DNA from: JAXDMK01 sp963765955 | GTDB taxonomy: Bacteria > Actinomycetota > Acidimicrobiia > Acidimicrobiales > AC-14 | Length of the DNA: 64,000 nt | Assembly (NCBI GenBank): GCA_963765955.1 | Contig: CAVXYA010000008.1 | Coordinates: forward strand, 149,993 to 213,992 | Reading direction: 5' to 3' | Program-made: the position numbers and the translations under genes | Part shown: in pieces, positions 28,859 through 38,053 of the stretch | How the letters are laid out: each line of letters starts with the position of its first letter | How positions within the stretch are numbered: the first letter of the stretch is position 1 | Notes under the pieces: model-generated | The model's database searches: none | What the model was told of the DNA's origin: nothing | What the model saw: the letters and a program-made list of their open reading frames with translations, nothing else

Positions 28859-30095
28859 ATGATCGGCCTGCGGGTGGGCGAGCTGGTGGCGGGATTGGAA
28901 GAGGTGCTGGCCGAGCTCGACCCCGAGGCGCTGGGTGCGAGCGAGTCGCTCGAGCTGATGGGCGCCTTCGCCCGCATGCAGCGCCTGGGGGCGGCGGGCA
29001 CGGTGCTGTGTTCGCGGCGGATGGCTGAATCCCAGGCCTGGTTCTCGACTGGCCATCGCTCGCCGGCGCATCTGCTGGCCGATGCCACCGGTGTCGGCGT
29101 CGGCCAGGCGGTGGACCTGCTGGAGGCGGCCGAGGCCATGCGCGCGCCTGCCGGCCACGGAGGACAGGTTCCGCTCCGGTGCGCTCACCGAGCGCCAGGC
29201 GGTGGAGGTGGCCACTGCCGCAGTCGCCGATCAGGGCTCGGAAGCGGAGCTGTTGGAGCTGGCCGAGGCCGGGTCCTTCCCCGAGCTGCAACGGGCGGCG
29301 GCCCGGGTGCGGGCGGCGGCCACCGACGACGACGAGCGCCACCGCCGGGCGCATCGTCGGCGCCACCTGCGCCACTGGGTCGATCTCGAAGGGTCATTCC
29401 GCTTCTCCGGCAGCCTCACCCCCGAAGCGGGCGCCATCGTGCTGGCCGCCCTCGAGCCCCACCGCCAGGCCATCGCCCGACGGGCGGCGGAGGACCATCG
29501 GGGCCGGAGTCGCAAACGTCGGGATGCCGATAGCGCAGTGGTGGCCGACGCGCTGGTGGCCATGGCCCGGGCCGCGACCGCCGCCCCGCCCGCCGATGCC
29601 CTGCGACCCCCGTCGGCCATGATCCACGTGCGGGTCGACCACGGTGCGCTGCGGCGGGGCCACACCGAGCGGGGTGAGGTGTGCGAGGTGCCGGGGGCGG
29701 GGCCGGTCACGGTGGGCTGGGTCAACAGCCTGCTGGCCGACGCCGTCGTGGCCGCGCTCGAGGTCGACGACGGCGAGGTGCGCAAGGTGGTGCACCTGGG
29801 CCGTGGCATTCCCGCCCGGGTGCGCACCGCGCTGCTGGAGCGAGACCCGGTCTGCGTGGTGCCCGGCTGTGGCGTCGCCAACGACCTGGAGATCGACCAC
29901 GTCCGCCCCGTCGCCGAGGGCGGCCGCAGCGAGCTGGCCAACCTCTGCCGCCTCTGCCGGTTCCACCACTACCTCAAGACCCACCACCGCTGGCGCGTCT
30001 CCCGGCGGGGCAAACGTTGGCTATGGGAGGGGCCCCACGGCCCCCCTCCCGACCCCCGGGCCCGCCAACCCGAGCTGACGGCCGCCTCGGGCTAG
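28859..30095 (+). CDS. DUF222/HNH endonuclease-domain protein, one frameshift
   Basis: Second DUF222-HNH gene of the window. The N-terminal 95 residues (MIGLRVGELVAGLEEVLAEL ...) and the rest are in two frames that join near 29145. The HNH part contains CVVPGCGVANDLEIDHVRPV and LCRFHHYLKTHH, with Cys pairs and catalytic His residues. It differs clearly from the copy at 11-12.3 kb, so the two are old paralogs, not recent copies. An AT-rich stretch with a plausible promoter precedes the start ATG 28859. Confidence 0.88.
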
Positions 30096-30464
30096 ACCGC
30101 GCCCGTCGGGCGCCCGGGGCCACGAACGACCGTCACCGCGCCCATCGAGCATGGGGGCCCACCGGCGGCGATCGCTCTAGACCGTCGCCGGAGGTCTCCG
30201 AGATGTGCCGGAGCGTCGCTGGCGCCGTCGTGCTCGGCGATGAACCCTCGGTGGGCGTCGACGTCACGCCTTCCAGACATGCTCGGCGGCCAGGGGTTCT
30301 CCGGTAGGTGCCGTTCCTCACCACCCGCTCGCGCCGGCGGGGAAGAAATCGTCGCCGAAGCGTTGTTATCGATCGCCGGACTCGCGGGCCAGGGTTCGTG
30401 CCTGGCGAGGGCACCGGCCGCCGACCGTTGGCCGTGCCCCTAGGCCGGGTCCTCTGGCACCGCA
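30096..30464. other. Intergenic region, nothing recognised
   Basis: About 370 bp between convergent genes (DUF222-HNH on plus, GlxA-type regulator on minus). No hairpin with a T-run and no protein-like frame was seen. Composition is slightly less GC-rich than in the neighbours. Confidence 0.5.
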
Positions 30465-31409
30465 CTAGGCACGAAATGTGCGGCGGTAGGCCTGGGGCGA
30501 CGCCGACACGGCGCGGGTGAAGTGTTGGCGCAGGCCGGCGGCCGAGCCGAAGCCGCAGCGTTGGGCCACCAGCTCGATGGGATCGTCGGTGGTCTCGAGC
30601 AGGCGCTGGGCGAGCAGGATTCGCTGGCTCAGGATCCACTGGTGGGGCGTCGTGCCCGTCGCCGCCCGGAACCGGCGGGCGAACGTGCGGGTGCTTGTGC
30701 CGGCCCGTCGGGCCAGGTGCTCCACGCTGAGCTCGTCGCCGACGTGCTCGAGGATCCACCCCAGGAGCGCGGCCAGGGGCTCGTGGCCGTTGGTGCTGGC
30801 GACAGGTAGGTCGACGAACTGGGCCTGGCCTCCGTCGCGGTGCGGGGGTACGACCATGCGCCGGGCGACGGCGTTGGCCACCTCGGCCCCGTGGTCGAGG
30901 CGGACGACGTGGAGCATGAGGTCGATCCCGGCCGCGGTGCCGGCGGAGGTCATGACCCCGCCGGCGTCGACGTAGAGCACCTTCGGGTCGACCCGCACCT
31001 TGGGGTACAGCCGGGCCAGCCTCTCGGAGTGCATCCAGTGGGTCGTGGCCCGCTTGCCGTCGAGGATGCCGGCGGCGGCCAGCACGAAGGCGCCCGTGCA
31101 TACCGACAGCAGGCGGGCCCCGCGGTCACGGGCGCTGCGCAGCCCGTCGAGCAGCTCCTCGGGTGGCGGCCCGGGGAAGGGGTTGGCCGGGATGATCACG
31201 GTGTCGGCCTCCGCCACCTCCTCCAGGCCGTAGGGCGTGTGGATCACGACGCCCTCCGGGCTGGCGTGCGGTCCGGGCCCGGTCGCCGCCACCCGGTGGC
31301 GGTACCAAGGGTCGACCAGCTCCGAGCGGTCGATCCCGAACACCTCGCACGCCACCGAGAGCTCGAACATCGCCACCTTCGGCCCGATCACGGTTACCAC
31401 TCGGTGCAT
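30465..31409 (-). CDS. GlxA-type AraC-family transcriptional regulator
   Basis: 314 residues. The N-terminal DJ-1/PfpI-like domain (about 1-170) has the nucleophile-elbow Cys in VCTGAFVLAAAGILDG, which in this group senses small molecules and is not a protease. The C-terminal AraC HTH pair spans about 215-310 (LARRAGTSTRTFARRF and the second helix pair in AQRCGFGSAAGLRQHF). The start ATG 31409 is followed by a clean frame. Divergent from the 78-residue gene at 31481, which it could regulate. Confidence 0.93.
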   Translation of the reverse strand: MHRVVTVIGPKVAMFELSVACEVFGIDRSELVDPWYRHRVAATGPGPHASPEGVVIHTPYGLEEVAEADTVIIPANPFPGPPPEELLDGLRSARDRGARLLSVCTGAFVLAAAGILDGKRATTHWMHSERLARLYPKVRVDPKVLYVDAGGVMTSAGTAAGIDLMLHVVRLDHGAEVANAVARRMVVPPHRDGGQAQFVDLPVASTNGHEPLAALLGWILEHVGDELSVEHLARRAGTSTRTFARRFRAATGTTPHQWILSQRILLAQRLLETTDDPIELVAQRCGFGSAAGLRQHFTRAVSASPQAYRRTFRA

Positions 31410-31480
31410 TGGCAGGATTATACCGAAAGATGTCTTTCCTGCCACTTGTCCCGCGCCCGGGATCGGCGCAGCATGGGCCC

Positions 31481-31717
31481 ATGCACCCCTACGTGATCGA
31501 GCAGTTGGTGGAGGAACGGCAGCGGGATCTGCGGCAGCTGGCCCGTGTCGACGCTCGCGCCCGCGCCGCCCGCCGTGAGGCCAGGGACTCGGTGTGGCGA
31601 CGGGCCGTAGGACGCACACTCGTCGCCGGGGCCGTCGCCGTCGGGGTGCCACGGTCCCAACGACAGGCCGCCCAGCGCCAGGTCACGACCACGCTCGGCC
31701 TCGAACCCCGCTGCTGA
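31481..31717 (+). CDS. Small basic protein
   Basis: 78 residues starting MHPYVIEQLVEERQRDLRQL: a charged N-terminal helix, an Ala/Arg-rich helix, then a short hydrophobic stretch (TLVAGAVAVGV). No family is recognised. It lies 72 bp from the divergent regulator start, so its promoter and that of the regulator share this gap. Confidence 0.55.
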   Translation: MHPYVIEQLVEERQRDLRQLARVDARARAARREARDSVWRRAVGRTLVAGAVAVGVPRSQRQAAQRQVTTTLGLEPRC

Positions 31718-31755
31718 CCCCGACCCCGGTCGTCTCAGGCTGCTGCCGGGCCGAT

Positions 31756-32172
31756 CTACCCTCTCGCCAGGTACGCGTCGCGCAGCACGTGGGTTTCCAG
31801 ATCGACTTCCTCGAGCCGGTGCTTGACGACGTCCCCGATGCTCACGATGCCGCACAGGCCGTCCTCGTCCACGACCGGGAGGTGGCGGCTGCGGGTGCGT
31901 GTCATCCGCTCCATGACCGCGACCAACGTGTCGTCCCGCGAGCAGACCGGCACCTCCCTCGACATCGCCGCCCCAACTCGCAGGTCGAGGGGGTTGCCCG
32001 GGTTGCGGGCCAGGGCCCGCACGATGTCGCGCTCCGACAGCACGCCCTCGACCCGCTTCCCGTCGGTGGACACCACGAGCGCACCGATGTTGTCGCGGAC
32101 GAGCTTGTGGACAGCGAACTGCAGGTCGGTGTCGGGCGTGATCGTCTCGACCAGTCGACCCTTCTTCCCCAA
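31756..32172 (-). CDS. Two-CBS-domain protein
   Basis: About 138 residues, two CBS domains: DTDLQFAVHKLVRDNIGALVV with LSERDIVRAL, and DDTLVAVMERMTRTRSRHLPVV with SIGDVVKHRL. Stand-alone CBS pairs bind adenine nucleotides and sense energy state. The start is uncertain: TTG 32172 gives a typical length, but the frame is open upstream and overlaps no recognisable domain. Encoded just downstream of the FG-GAP fragment on the same strand. Confidence 0.88.
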   Translation of the reverse strand: MGKKGRLVETITPDTDLQFAVHKLVRDNIGALVVSTDGKRVEGVLSERDIVRALARNPGNPLDLRVGAAMSREVPVCSRDDTLVAVMERMTRTRSRHLPVVDEDGLCGIVSIGDVVKHRLEEVDLETHVLRDAYLARG

Positions 32173-32210
32173 GAGAGCCGGGCGCAGGTTCTCCGCTCGG
32201 CCCCTCGGGG

Positions 32211-32670
32211 TCAGAAGCAGCTGGCCTGGTTGCCGTCCCCGTCGGTGACCACGAAGGCGACCTGACTCCCCTTGGTCTGGTCGACCTTGGTCACCACCGC
32301 CTTGACCTCGGGGGAGAAGCGGCCCATGGAGGCGAAGGGCTCGATGCGCACGGTGGCGTTGACCAGGGTGGTGACCTGGACGGCCCGGATGCCGAAGCCC
32401 AGGTCGAAGGCCCCCACGACGAACTGCTCGGGGGGACCGGCGACGGTGGCCGGATCCAGCACGTGGGCGAGGCGGGGGCGGTGGTGCAGCCGGGACCGAC
32501 CGGACCGAGACGATGGTCGAGTTCCGGTCCGCGCAGCGGGGGGTTTGGGCGACGTCGCCGGTGAAGTCGCCCACCGCCACCGAGAACGGGTTCGTGCCCA
32601 CGGCCACGTCGGGGGCGGCGGTGAAGCCCCCCGCTCCGTCGCCCAGGCGCACCGAGACGGTGTTATTCAG
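32211..32670 (-). pseudogene. C-terminal fragment of an FG-GAP/VCBS-repeat protein, truncated at the junction
   Basis: The right end reads NTVSVRLGDGAGGF and SVAVGDFTGDV, a typical FG-GAP repeat. After a frame change near 32470 the protein continues as LDPATVAGPPEQFVVGAFDL and ends at 32211. Upstream of NNTVSV, where the repeat should continue with an alternating VxxAN-type strand, the frame meets unrelated sequence and a stop within about 20 bp. The gene has therefore lost its start and most repeats at about 32,670. Confidence 0.7.
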
Positions 32671-32700
32671 TCGACCCAGACCCAGCTACCCCGCCTCTGG
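32660..32700. other. Breakpoint between the two halves of the window
   Basis: Left of here codon choice is GCC-biased with few indels. Right of here GCG is much commoner and indels are dense. The FG-GAP gene is cut exactly here. No repeat, insertion-sequence end or tRNA lies at the point itself; a tRNA-Ala gene lies 430 bp to the right. Confidence 0.55.
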
Positions 32701-32763
32701 CCAGGCGGCTCGCTCTCGGCACATTTGCGTCTTGTTCGGTCACATGTACGGCATGGACCACTG

Positions 32764-33091
32764 AAACAGAAAGGCGATTGGGCGGAGCTCGAAGTGCCCG
32801 CGACCTCGTCAAGCGCGGCTTCCGGATCGCGATCCCCTACGGCGAAGACTGGGACTTCGACCTGCTGTTCCAGCGGCCGGGGTGCGAGGCGATCGAGCGG
32901 GTGCAGGTGCCCACCATTGACTGGCTCGCCGTCTACTCGCCGTCGACCGATCGTTGCTACTACGTCCCCGCGGAGGAACTCGGTGTTGGTCGGGACGAAC
33001 TAAGCCTCCGTATCGAACCGACGAGGAGCTGTCAGCGGAGGGGCGTCCATTTCGCAGCGAACTACGAGAGCCTCGGGCCTCCCCCGCAGCT
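32764..33091 (+). pseudogene. Remnant of a PD-(D/E)XK (group I intron-type) endonuclease gene
   Basis: Recognisable as the small PD-(D/E)XK family typified by I-Ssp6803I-like proteins: KGDWAELEV at the start, then (after a one-base slip near 32795) RDLVKRGFRIAIPYGEDWDFD and, later, TIDWLAVYSPSTDRCYYVP. Between ERVQV and TIDWLAVY about 35-40 residues are missing, which in this family carry the catalytic Lys strand (KYT...) and the basic V(K/R)CRS segment. The start codon is unclear and the natural stop is displaced, so the frame runs on toward the tRNA gene. Probably inactive. Confidence 0.7.
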
Positions 33092-33102
33092 AAGGATCGC
33101 AG

Positions 33103-33175
33103 TGGAGCCAGCCGGGATCGAACCGGCGACCTCGGATTTGCAAAACCCGCGCTCTCCCAACTGAGCTATGGCCCC
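33103..33175 (-). tRNA. tRNA-Ala (UGC)
   Basis: Complete 73-nt cloverleaf on the minus strand beginning GGGGCCATAGCTCAGTTGGG and ending GGCTCCA. The acceptor arms GGGGCCA and TGGCTCC pair with G-T wobbles, the anticodon loop TTTGCAA gives UGC, and the T-arm GGTTCGATCC is canonical. The terminal CCA appears to be encoded. Confidence 0.97.
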
Positions 33176-33206
33176 ACGCACTCCCATTGTAAGAAGGCCG
33201 AGCCCG

Positions 33207-33371
33207 CTACTCAGGGTCCACGACGACCGCAAGCTTCTGCTCGTCCCAGAAGAGCACGATCCCGCCGTCCTCGTGGTCCTCGACCCGGTCCGGGTCAGGC
33301 AGGCCGGCCTCCTCGCAAAGGCCTCGCATCGCTCGCTCCATCTCCGCCCGCTTCGCCGCTGCCGCATCCAC
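33207..33371 (-). CDS. Small conserved-looking acidic protein
   Basis: 54 residues from the GTG at 33369-33371: AAAAKRAEMERAMRGLCEEAG, then DHEDGGIVLFWDEQKLAVVV ending at TAG 33207. The second half reads as a beta hairpin and is clearly protein-like. The frame is open a further 14 codons upstream without a better start. Lies between tRNA-Ala and the glutaredoxin-like gene on the same strand. Family not recognised. Confidence 0.5.
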   Translation of the reverse strand: MDAAAAKRAEMERAMRGLCEEAGLPDPDRVEDHEDGGIVLFWDEQKLAVVVDPE

Positions 33372-33416
33372 CCAGCGAGCTTCGGCGAACCGAACGCGCC
33401 TGTGGCCGACGAATGT

Positions 33417-33707
33417 CTAGGAGGTGTGTCCGGCGTGATCGAAAAGCCGCCCCGCGCGAATCTCCTCGACCATCTCCGCGCTCTCGGCCCGGTACGCCGA
33501 GCCGTCGGCGAACTCGATCACCGGCACCATCCGCTGGCCGCTGATCCGCTCCACCTCTTCGCGCTTCGGACGGTGCAGCGGCACGGTGTTGACGTCGTGC
33601 TCGATGCCCTCCTCCTCGAGCGCCCGGGCGACGTCGTGACAACCGTGCCTGAAGTGGATGAACTTCAGCGGGCAGCGGTGGAGTGTCACCTTCTCCTGCG
33701 TGGTCAT
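33417..33707 (-). CDS. Glutaredoxin/GST-N-terminal-like protein without CxxC
   Basis: 96 residues from ATG 33707. Thioredoxin-like fold: beta strand VTLHRCPL, helix HDVARALEEEGIEHDVNTVPL, the cis-Pro loop in RMVPVIEF, and a final helix. The active-site position reads CPLKFIHFRHGCH, so the usual CxxC pair is absent, although two Cys remain farther apart. Such proteins resemble GST N-terminal domains. Role unknown; glutathione or mycothiol binding is only a guess. Confidence 0.75.
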   Translation of the reverse strand: MTTQEKVTLHRCPLKFIHFRHGCHDVARALEEEGIEHDVNTVPLHRPKREEVERISGQRMVPVIEFADGSAYRAESAEMVEEIRAGRLFDHAGHTS

Positions 33708-33777
33708 CCTCCGGCCCACTCTCTCATCTCTGCCTCATCTCTGCCCGGCGGGCGCCCCCGCGCGATACTGAGCAGCG

Positions 33778-34185
33778 ATGTCGGATCAGAACACCGAGCT
33801 CGTCCGGCGCGCCTACGCGATGATCACACTCGGCGCCCCCGACGTCGCCGAACTATTCGCGCCCGACGTCGTGATCGACTTCTCGCGCCGCCTCGTCGAC
33901 CCCCTCGTCCTCCGCGGCCGCGACCAGCTACGGGCCGTGCTCGAGAGCGGCGCCCTGCGCGAGCAGTGGACCGACTGGCCGGTCTGGGAGCCGGAGGAGC
34001 TCCTCTCCTCGGGCGACAAGGTCCTCGCCTTCATCCGCTTCGCCGGCCGGGGAAGGGTGAGCGGGATCGACGTCGCGGTCTACGTCGCGAACCTGTGGAC
34101 GTTCCGCGAAGGAGTTCCGGTCGCGCTCGAGTATCTCGGCGAGGACCGCGCCGCCGCGCTCGAAGCGTCGGGGCTCACCGACTAG
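33778..34185 (+). CDS. SnoaL/NTF2-like fold protein
   Basis: 135 residues starting at ATG 33778. The NTF2-like cone fold is suggested by NTELVRRAYAMITLGAPDVAELFAPDVVIDF, followed by RGRDQLRAVLE and a curved sheet ending VALEYLGEDRAAALEASG. Proteins of this family are small-molecule isomerases, cyclases or binding proteins. Its TAG shares the bases CTAG with the TAG of the convergent membrane gene. The frame is intact. Confidence 0.85.
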   Translation: MSDQNTELVRRAYAMITLGAPDVAELFAPDVVIDFSRRLVDPLVLRGRDQLRAVLESGALREQWTDWPVWEPEELLSSGDKVLAFIRFAGRGRVSGIDVAVYVANLWTFREGVPVALEYLGEDRAAALEASGLTD

Positions 34186-34364
34186 TCCGGCGGGTTCCGC
34201 AGCGCGCCGATGATCGCGGCGCCGAGCATCCAGACGACGAACAGCGCCGCGATCGTCAGCACGTCGACGCCGGTGTCGAGCGCGACGGCGATCGTCATCG
34301 CGAGGAACGCGCCGACGAAGATCAGCCCTCCGAACAGCAGCGCGGTGCTGACGTGCGGGTCCAT
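34182..34364 (-). CDS. Small two-helix membrane protein
   Basis: 60 residues with two hydrophobic segments (ALLFGGLIFVGAFLAMTIAVAL and VLTIAALFVVWMLGAAIIGAL). Ends with RNPPD at TAG 34182, overlapping the convergent gene stop at CTAG. It lies just downstream of the rhomboid protease gene on the same strand (10 bp), so they may be one transcript. Confidence 0.75.
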   Translation of the reverse strand: MDPHVSTALLFGGLIFVGAFLAMTIAVALDTGVDVLTIAALFVVWMLGAAIIGALRNPPD

Positions 34365-34374
34365 CGGCCTCAGG

Positions 34375-35272
34375 TCACGCCCGGCCGCCGCCGGGCGCCA
34401 TCCGGCGCCGGTCGGCGAACAGCTTGATCGCCGCGAGCCCGAACACGAACCCGCCGACGTGCGCGAGGTAGGCGACCGAGTCGCCGCCGGCGAGGTCGGT
34501 GAGCGCCGTCTGCCCGATCGCCGGCAGGAACTGGAGCACGAACCAGATCCCGAGCAGGATCATCGCCGGGATCTCGATCAGCGTCACGAAGAAGATGATG
34601 ATCACCAGCGAGAGAACCCGCGCGTGGGGGTAGAGCAGCGCGTAGCCGCCGAGCACCCCGGCGACCGCACCGCTGGCGCCGATCGTCGGCACCGTCGAGG
34701 CAGGGTCGATCGCCGCCTGCGCGTAGACGCGAGATCACCCCCGCGAGCGCGTAGAAGAGCAGGAACCGCCCGCGCCCCATCGAGTCCTCGATGTTGCTGC
34801 CGAAGATCCACAGGAACAGCATGTTGCCGACGAGGTGGAGGATCCCGCCGTGCATGAACAGCGCCGTGATCAGCGTGATCCACCACGCCGCCTGGTCGAG
34901 CGGCGCCGGCTCCGGGACCGTCGTCCGCGTCCCGTTCTCGTTCAGCGCCTCGCCGGCCACCCGCTCCGCCGCCGCCAGCTCCTCGGTGCCCTCGCAGACC
35001 ACCTCGGCCGCGACCGCCTGCTTGCCCTGCGGCACGTAGCCGAGGAAGCAGTCCGACTGCGACGGGTGGGTGACCCGGAACGGGATCGCCCCGAACTCGA
35101 CCGCGCTCTGATCGATCCCGCTCTCGAGCCCGGCGCGCTTCAGCGCCGCGTCGTCCGGCGCCGAGAACTGCGTCTGCCAGACGAACACCGCGACGTTGGC
35201 GACGATCAGCAGCACCGTCAGGACCGGGAACCGGCTCGTCGGGATGTTGTCCTTGAGCGGGATCAAGGGCGT
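34375..35272 (-). CDS. Rhomboid-family intramembrane serine protease, one frameshift
   Basis: Visible: an N-terminal helix (LTVLLIVANVAVFVWQ), the HGGILHLVGNMLFLWIFG region of the rhomboid core, the catalytic serine motif GASGAVAGVLGG, and the catalytic His in HVGGFVFG. An extracytoplasmic loop of about 85 residues with two Cys separates the first helix from the core. The core is split near 34727 between the second and third helices. The start is not obvious (TTG or CTG near 35272), with the first conserved words being LIPLKDNIPT. Confidence 0.88.
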
Positions 35273-35312
35273 GAGCAGCCTAGATGCGGCGCGAAGCCGG
35301 CAGACGTCGGCG

Positions 35313-36279
35313 CTAGGCGAGCGCTTCCGCGACCTCGCGCGCCGACTCGTCGGCGTGGTAGGAGCTGCGGACGAGCGGGCCGGCGGCGACCGACTCGAAG
35401 CCGAGCTCGAGCGCCGCGTCGCGAAGCGCGTCGAACTCGTCCGGGTGCCAGTAGCGGACGACCGGCAGGTGCTGCTCGGTCGGGCGCAGGTACTGGCCGA
35501 CGGTGAGGATCTGGACGCCGTGCTCGCGCAGGATCGGCGAACGTCTCGACCATCTCGTCGAACTCCTCGCCGAGCCCGACCATCAGCCCCGACTTCGTCA
35601 CCACCTCGTCGCCGCCCATCTCCTTCGCCATCCGCAGGACCCTGGCGGAGCGCAGGAAGTCCGAGCCGCGGCGCGCCCGCGGGTAGAGCCGCGGCACCGT
35701 CTCGACGTTGTGGTTGAAGACGTCGGGGCGCTCGGCGATCACCTTCGCGAGCGGCATCTCCTGGCCGCGGAAGTCCGGCGTCAGGATCTCGACCTTGCAC
35801 TCCGGCGCGGCGCGGCGGATCGAGCGGATCACGCCGACGAACGCGCCGGCCCCGTAGTCGGGCAGGTCGTCGCGGTCGACCGAGGTGATCACCGCGTGGC
35901 GGAGGCCCATCTTCTGCACCTGCTGGGCGACCCGCAGCGGCTCGAGCGGGTCGTTCCAGGTCGGCACGCCCGTCTGGACGTTGCAGAACCCGCAGCGGCG
36001 CGTGCAGACGTCGCCGAGGATCATGAACGTCGCCGTGCCGCGCTCCCAGCACTCGCCGACGTTCGGGCACGCCGCCTCCTCGCAGACCGTGTGCAGGTTG
36101 TCGTCGGCGATCGCCTGCTTCAGCCGCCGGTAGGTCGCGCCGCCGGGCGCCGGCACCTTCAGCCACGGCGGCTTGCGCTCGCGGAACGGCCGGCCCTCGA
36201 TCCCCGTCGCGCCGCCGGGGTTGGCGCGCGAGCGGGTCACGTGGACGCGCTCCGCCGGTGGCGTCGTCGTCGGCTCCAT
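35313..36279 (-). CDS. lipA: Lipoyl synthase, one frameshift
   Basis: Radical-SAM enzyme that inserts two sulfurs into octanoylated E2 or H protein. Both cluster motifs are present: C(x4)C(x5)C in VCEEAACPNVGEC and the radical-SAM CxxxCxxC in CTRRCGFCNVQ. The frame breaks near 35543 after EMVETFAD; one inserted T explains it, and the C-terminal part (REHGVQILTVGQYLRPTEQH and on) continues to the stop at 35313. ATG 36279 start. Directly downstream of lipB (6-bp gap), completing the lipoylation pathway for the neighbouring 2-oxoacid dehydrogenase. Confidence 0.95.
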
Positions 36280-36285
36280 CCCGAT

Positions 36286-37011
36286 CTACGTTACCCGGCC
36301 TCGACGCCCGGCGAGCATCGCCTCGAGCTCGCCGTCGACGGGCTTGCGGCCGAGCACCTCGGCCAGCCGCGCGACGAGGTCGTCGACGAACCCGCCGAGG
36401 TCCTGCTCGGCGCCGAGCTCGCGCGCGAGCGAGGTCATCCGCACCGCCTCGATCCCGCACGGAACGATCCACTCGAACGGCTGCAGGTCGTTGTTGACGT
36501 TGACGGCGAGCCCGTGCGTCGTCACGCCCTTGTTGACGTGGATCCCGATCGAGCCGATCTTCCGCGCGTCGCCGGCCGGCGGCGGGTCGTCGCCGACCCA
36601 GACCCCGGTCAGCCCGTCGATCGGGCCCGCCGTGACTCCGTGGTCGCCGAGCGCCGCGATCATCGCCCGCTCGACCAGCCGCACGTACTCATGGACGTCG
36701 TCGGGCTTCGCGAGCTCGCTCAGCGAGACGATCGGGTAGACGACGACCTGGCCGATGCCGTGGTAGGTGACGAGCCCGCCGCGGTCGGTCTCGACGACCT
36801 CGATCCCCTGCATCCGGTACCAGTCCTCGCCCATCGGCAGCTCCTCCGGCTTCGAGCGCCGGCCCTTCGTGTAGACGGGCGGGTGCTCGAGGCAGAGCAA
36901 CGTGTCCGGGATCGCTCCGTCCCGCCGCGCGTCCGCAAGCGCCGCCTGCATCCGCGTCGCCTCCTCGTAGGGGACGAGGCCGGCGCGGATGACCCGCAGC
37001 TCGGCGCTCAT
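36286..37011 (-). CDS. lipB: Octanoyl transferase (lipoyl-protein synthesis)
   Basis: 241 residues, intact. Transfers octanoate from acyl carrier protein to the E2 or H lipoyl domain. Seen: RGGLVTYHGIGQVVVYPI, the KIGSIGIHVNKGVTTHGLAVNV block, and the catalytic Cys in IVPCGIEAV with the partner Lys in RKIGSIG. ATG 37011 overlaps the stop of the leucine-type dehydrogenase by ATGA. Together with lipA it serves the dehydrogenase operon of which it is a part. Confidence 0.96.
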   Translation of the reverse strand: MSAELRVIRAGLVPYEEATRMQAALADARRDGAIPDTLLCLEHPPVYTKGRRSKPEELPMGEDWYRMQGIEVVETDRGGLVTYHGIGQVVVYPIVSLSELAKPDDVHEYVRLVERAMIAALGDHGVTAGPIDGLTGVWVGDDPPPAGDARKIGSIGIHVNKGVTTHGLAVNVNNDLQPFEWIVPCGIEAVRMTSLARELGAEQDLGGFVDDLVARLAEVLGRKPVDGELEAMLAGRRGRVT

Positions 37012-38053
37012 CCCACCTCGGCGAGCGGGTGCAGCCGCCGCTCGGCGAGCTCGCGGGCGGCGGCGAGCGGGGTCAGGCGACGCGTCGGCCGCCGCCCGCA
37101 GGACGCTACGCATCGTCGCGCCGATCCCGAGCACGCGCTCGTTCGCCCAGGCCTGCGTCGAGGTCGTGGAGCTCTCCGTAGCAGGTGATCAACCCACCGG
37201 CGTTGGCGAGGAAGTCGGGCGCGTAGACGATCCCCCGCTCCGCGAGGTGCGCCGCGAGCCCGTCGTCGGCGAGCTGGTTGTTGGCGGCTCCGCAGACGAT
37301 CGCGGCGCGGATCGCGCTTGCGTTCGCCGCCGAGATCACGCCCCCGAGCGCGCATGGCGCGAGGATGTCACAGCTCGCCGTGACCGCGTCTTCGGGCTCG
37401 GTCCAATCCGCGCCGAGCCTGCCGGGCGAGCTCGCGCTTGCCCGGGTCGACGTCGGTCACCGTGAGCCGGGCGCCGGCGTCCGCGAGCCGCTCCGCGAGC
37501 CGGCGCGCCGACGTGGCCGAGGCCGATCACGACGACGCCGAGACCGCGGAGGTCGCTGGTGCCGAACCGTCGCTCGGCGCAGGCCCGCATCGCCGCGTAG
37601 ACGCCGGCAGCCGTGAACGGGCTCGGGTCGCCGACCCCGCCGGCCTCCGGCGGCAGGCCGACGACGTGGCGGGTCCGGGTCGCGATCGTCGTCATGTCGG
37701 CGCTGCCCGTCCCGACGTCCTCGGCGGTGACGTAGCGGCCGTCGAGCGACTCGACCAGGTCGGCGAAGTCGAGCAGCAGCTCGCGCCTGCGTGCAGGGCT
37801 CTTCGCCGCCTCGCCGTCCGGGAGGCAGATGACGCCCTTGCCGCCACCGAGGTCGAGACCGGCCGCGGCGGCCTTCAGCGTCATCCCGCGGGCGAGCCGG
37901 AGGGCGTCCGCGACCGCCTCGTCGGGGTCGCCGTAGCGCCACATCCGGACTCCGCCGAGCGCCGGGCCGAGCGCCGTCGAGTGGATCGCGACGGCGATCG
38001 TCGCGCCGCTGCGGCGGCCGCGCGCGGACGACGAGCTCCTCGTGTTCGCTCAT
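37008..38053 (-). CDS. Leucine/Glu/Phe/Val-type amino acid dehydrogenase, several frame breaks
   Basis: Pieces in three frames give one protein: start MSEHEELVV, then HSTALGPALGGVRMWRYGDP, the catalytic GGGKGVI lysine region, DVGTGSADM, the NAD-binding GLGVVVIGLGHVG and CGAANNQLAD. Breaks are inferred near 38020, 37485, 37410, 37165 and 37075. Oxidative deamination of branched-chain amino acids would supply 2-oxoacids to the E1-E2 complex encoded just upstream, which suggests that the complex is a branched-chain 2-oxoacid dehydrogenase. Start and stop are both in overlaps with neighbours (TGATG and ATGA). Confidence 0.85.

Noticed and set aside
11039..30095. Two DUF222-HNH genes as recent copies of one mobile element
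   Set aside because: The proteins differ along their length, and no matching flanking repeats were seen, so they look like old paralogs.
33062..33367. Minus-strand frame containing AIAQLGERGF through the tRNA gene
   Set aside because: This peptide is the well-known false translation of a tRNA gene; the cloverleaf explains the sequence.
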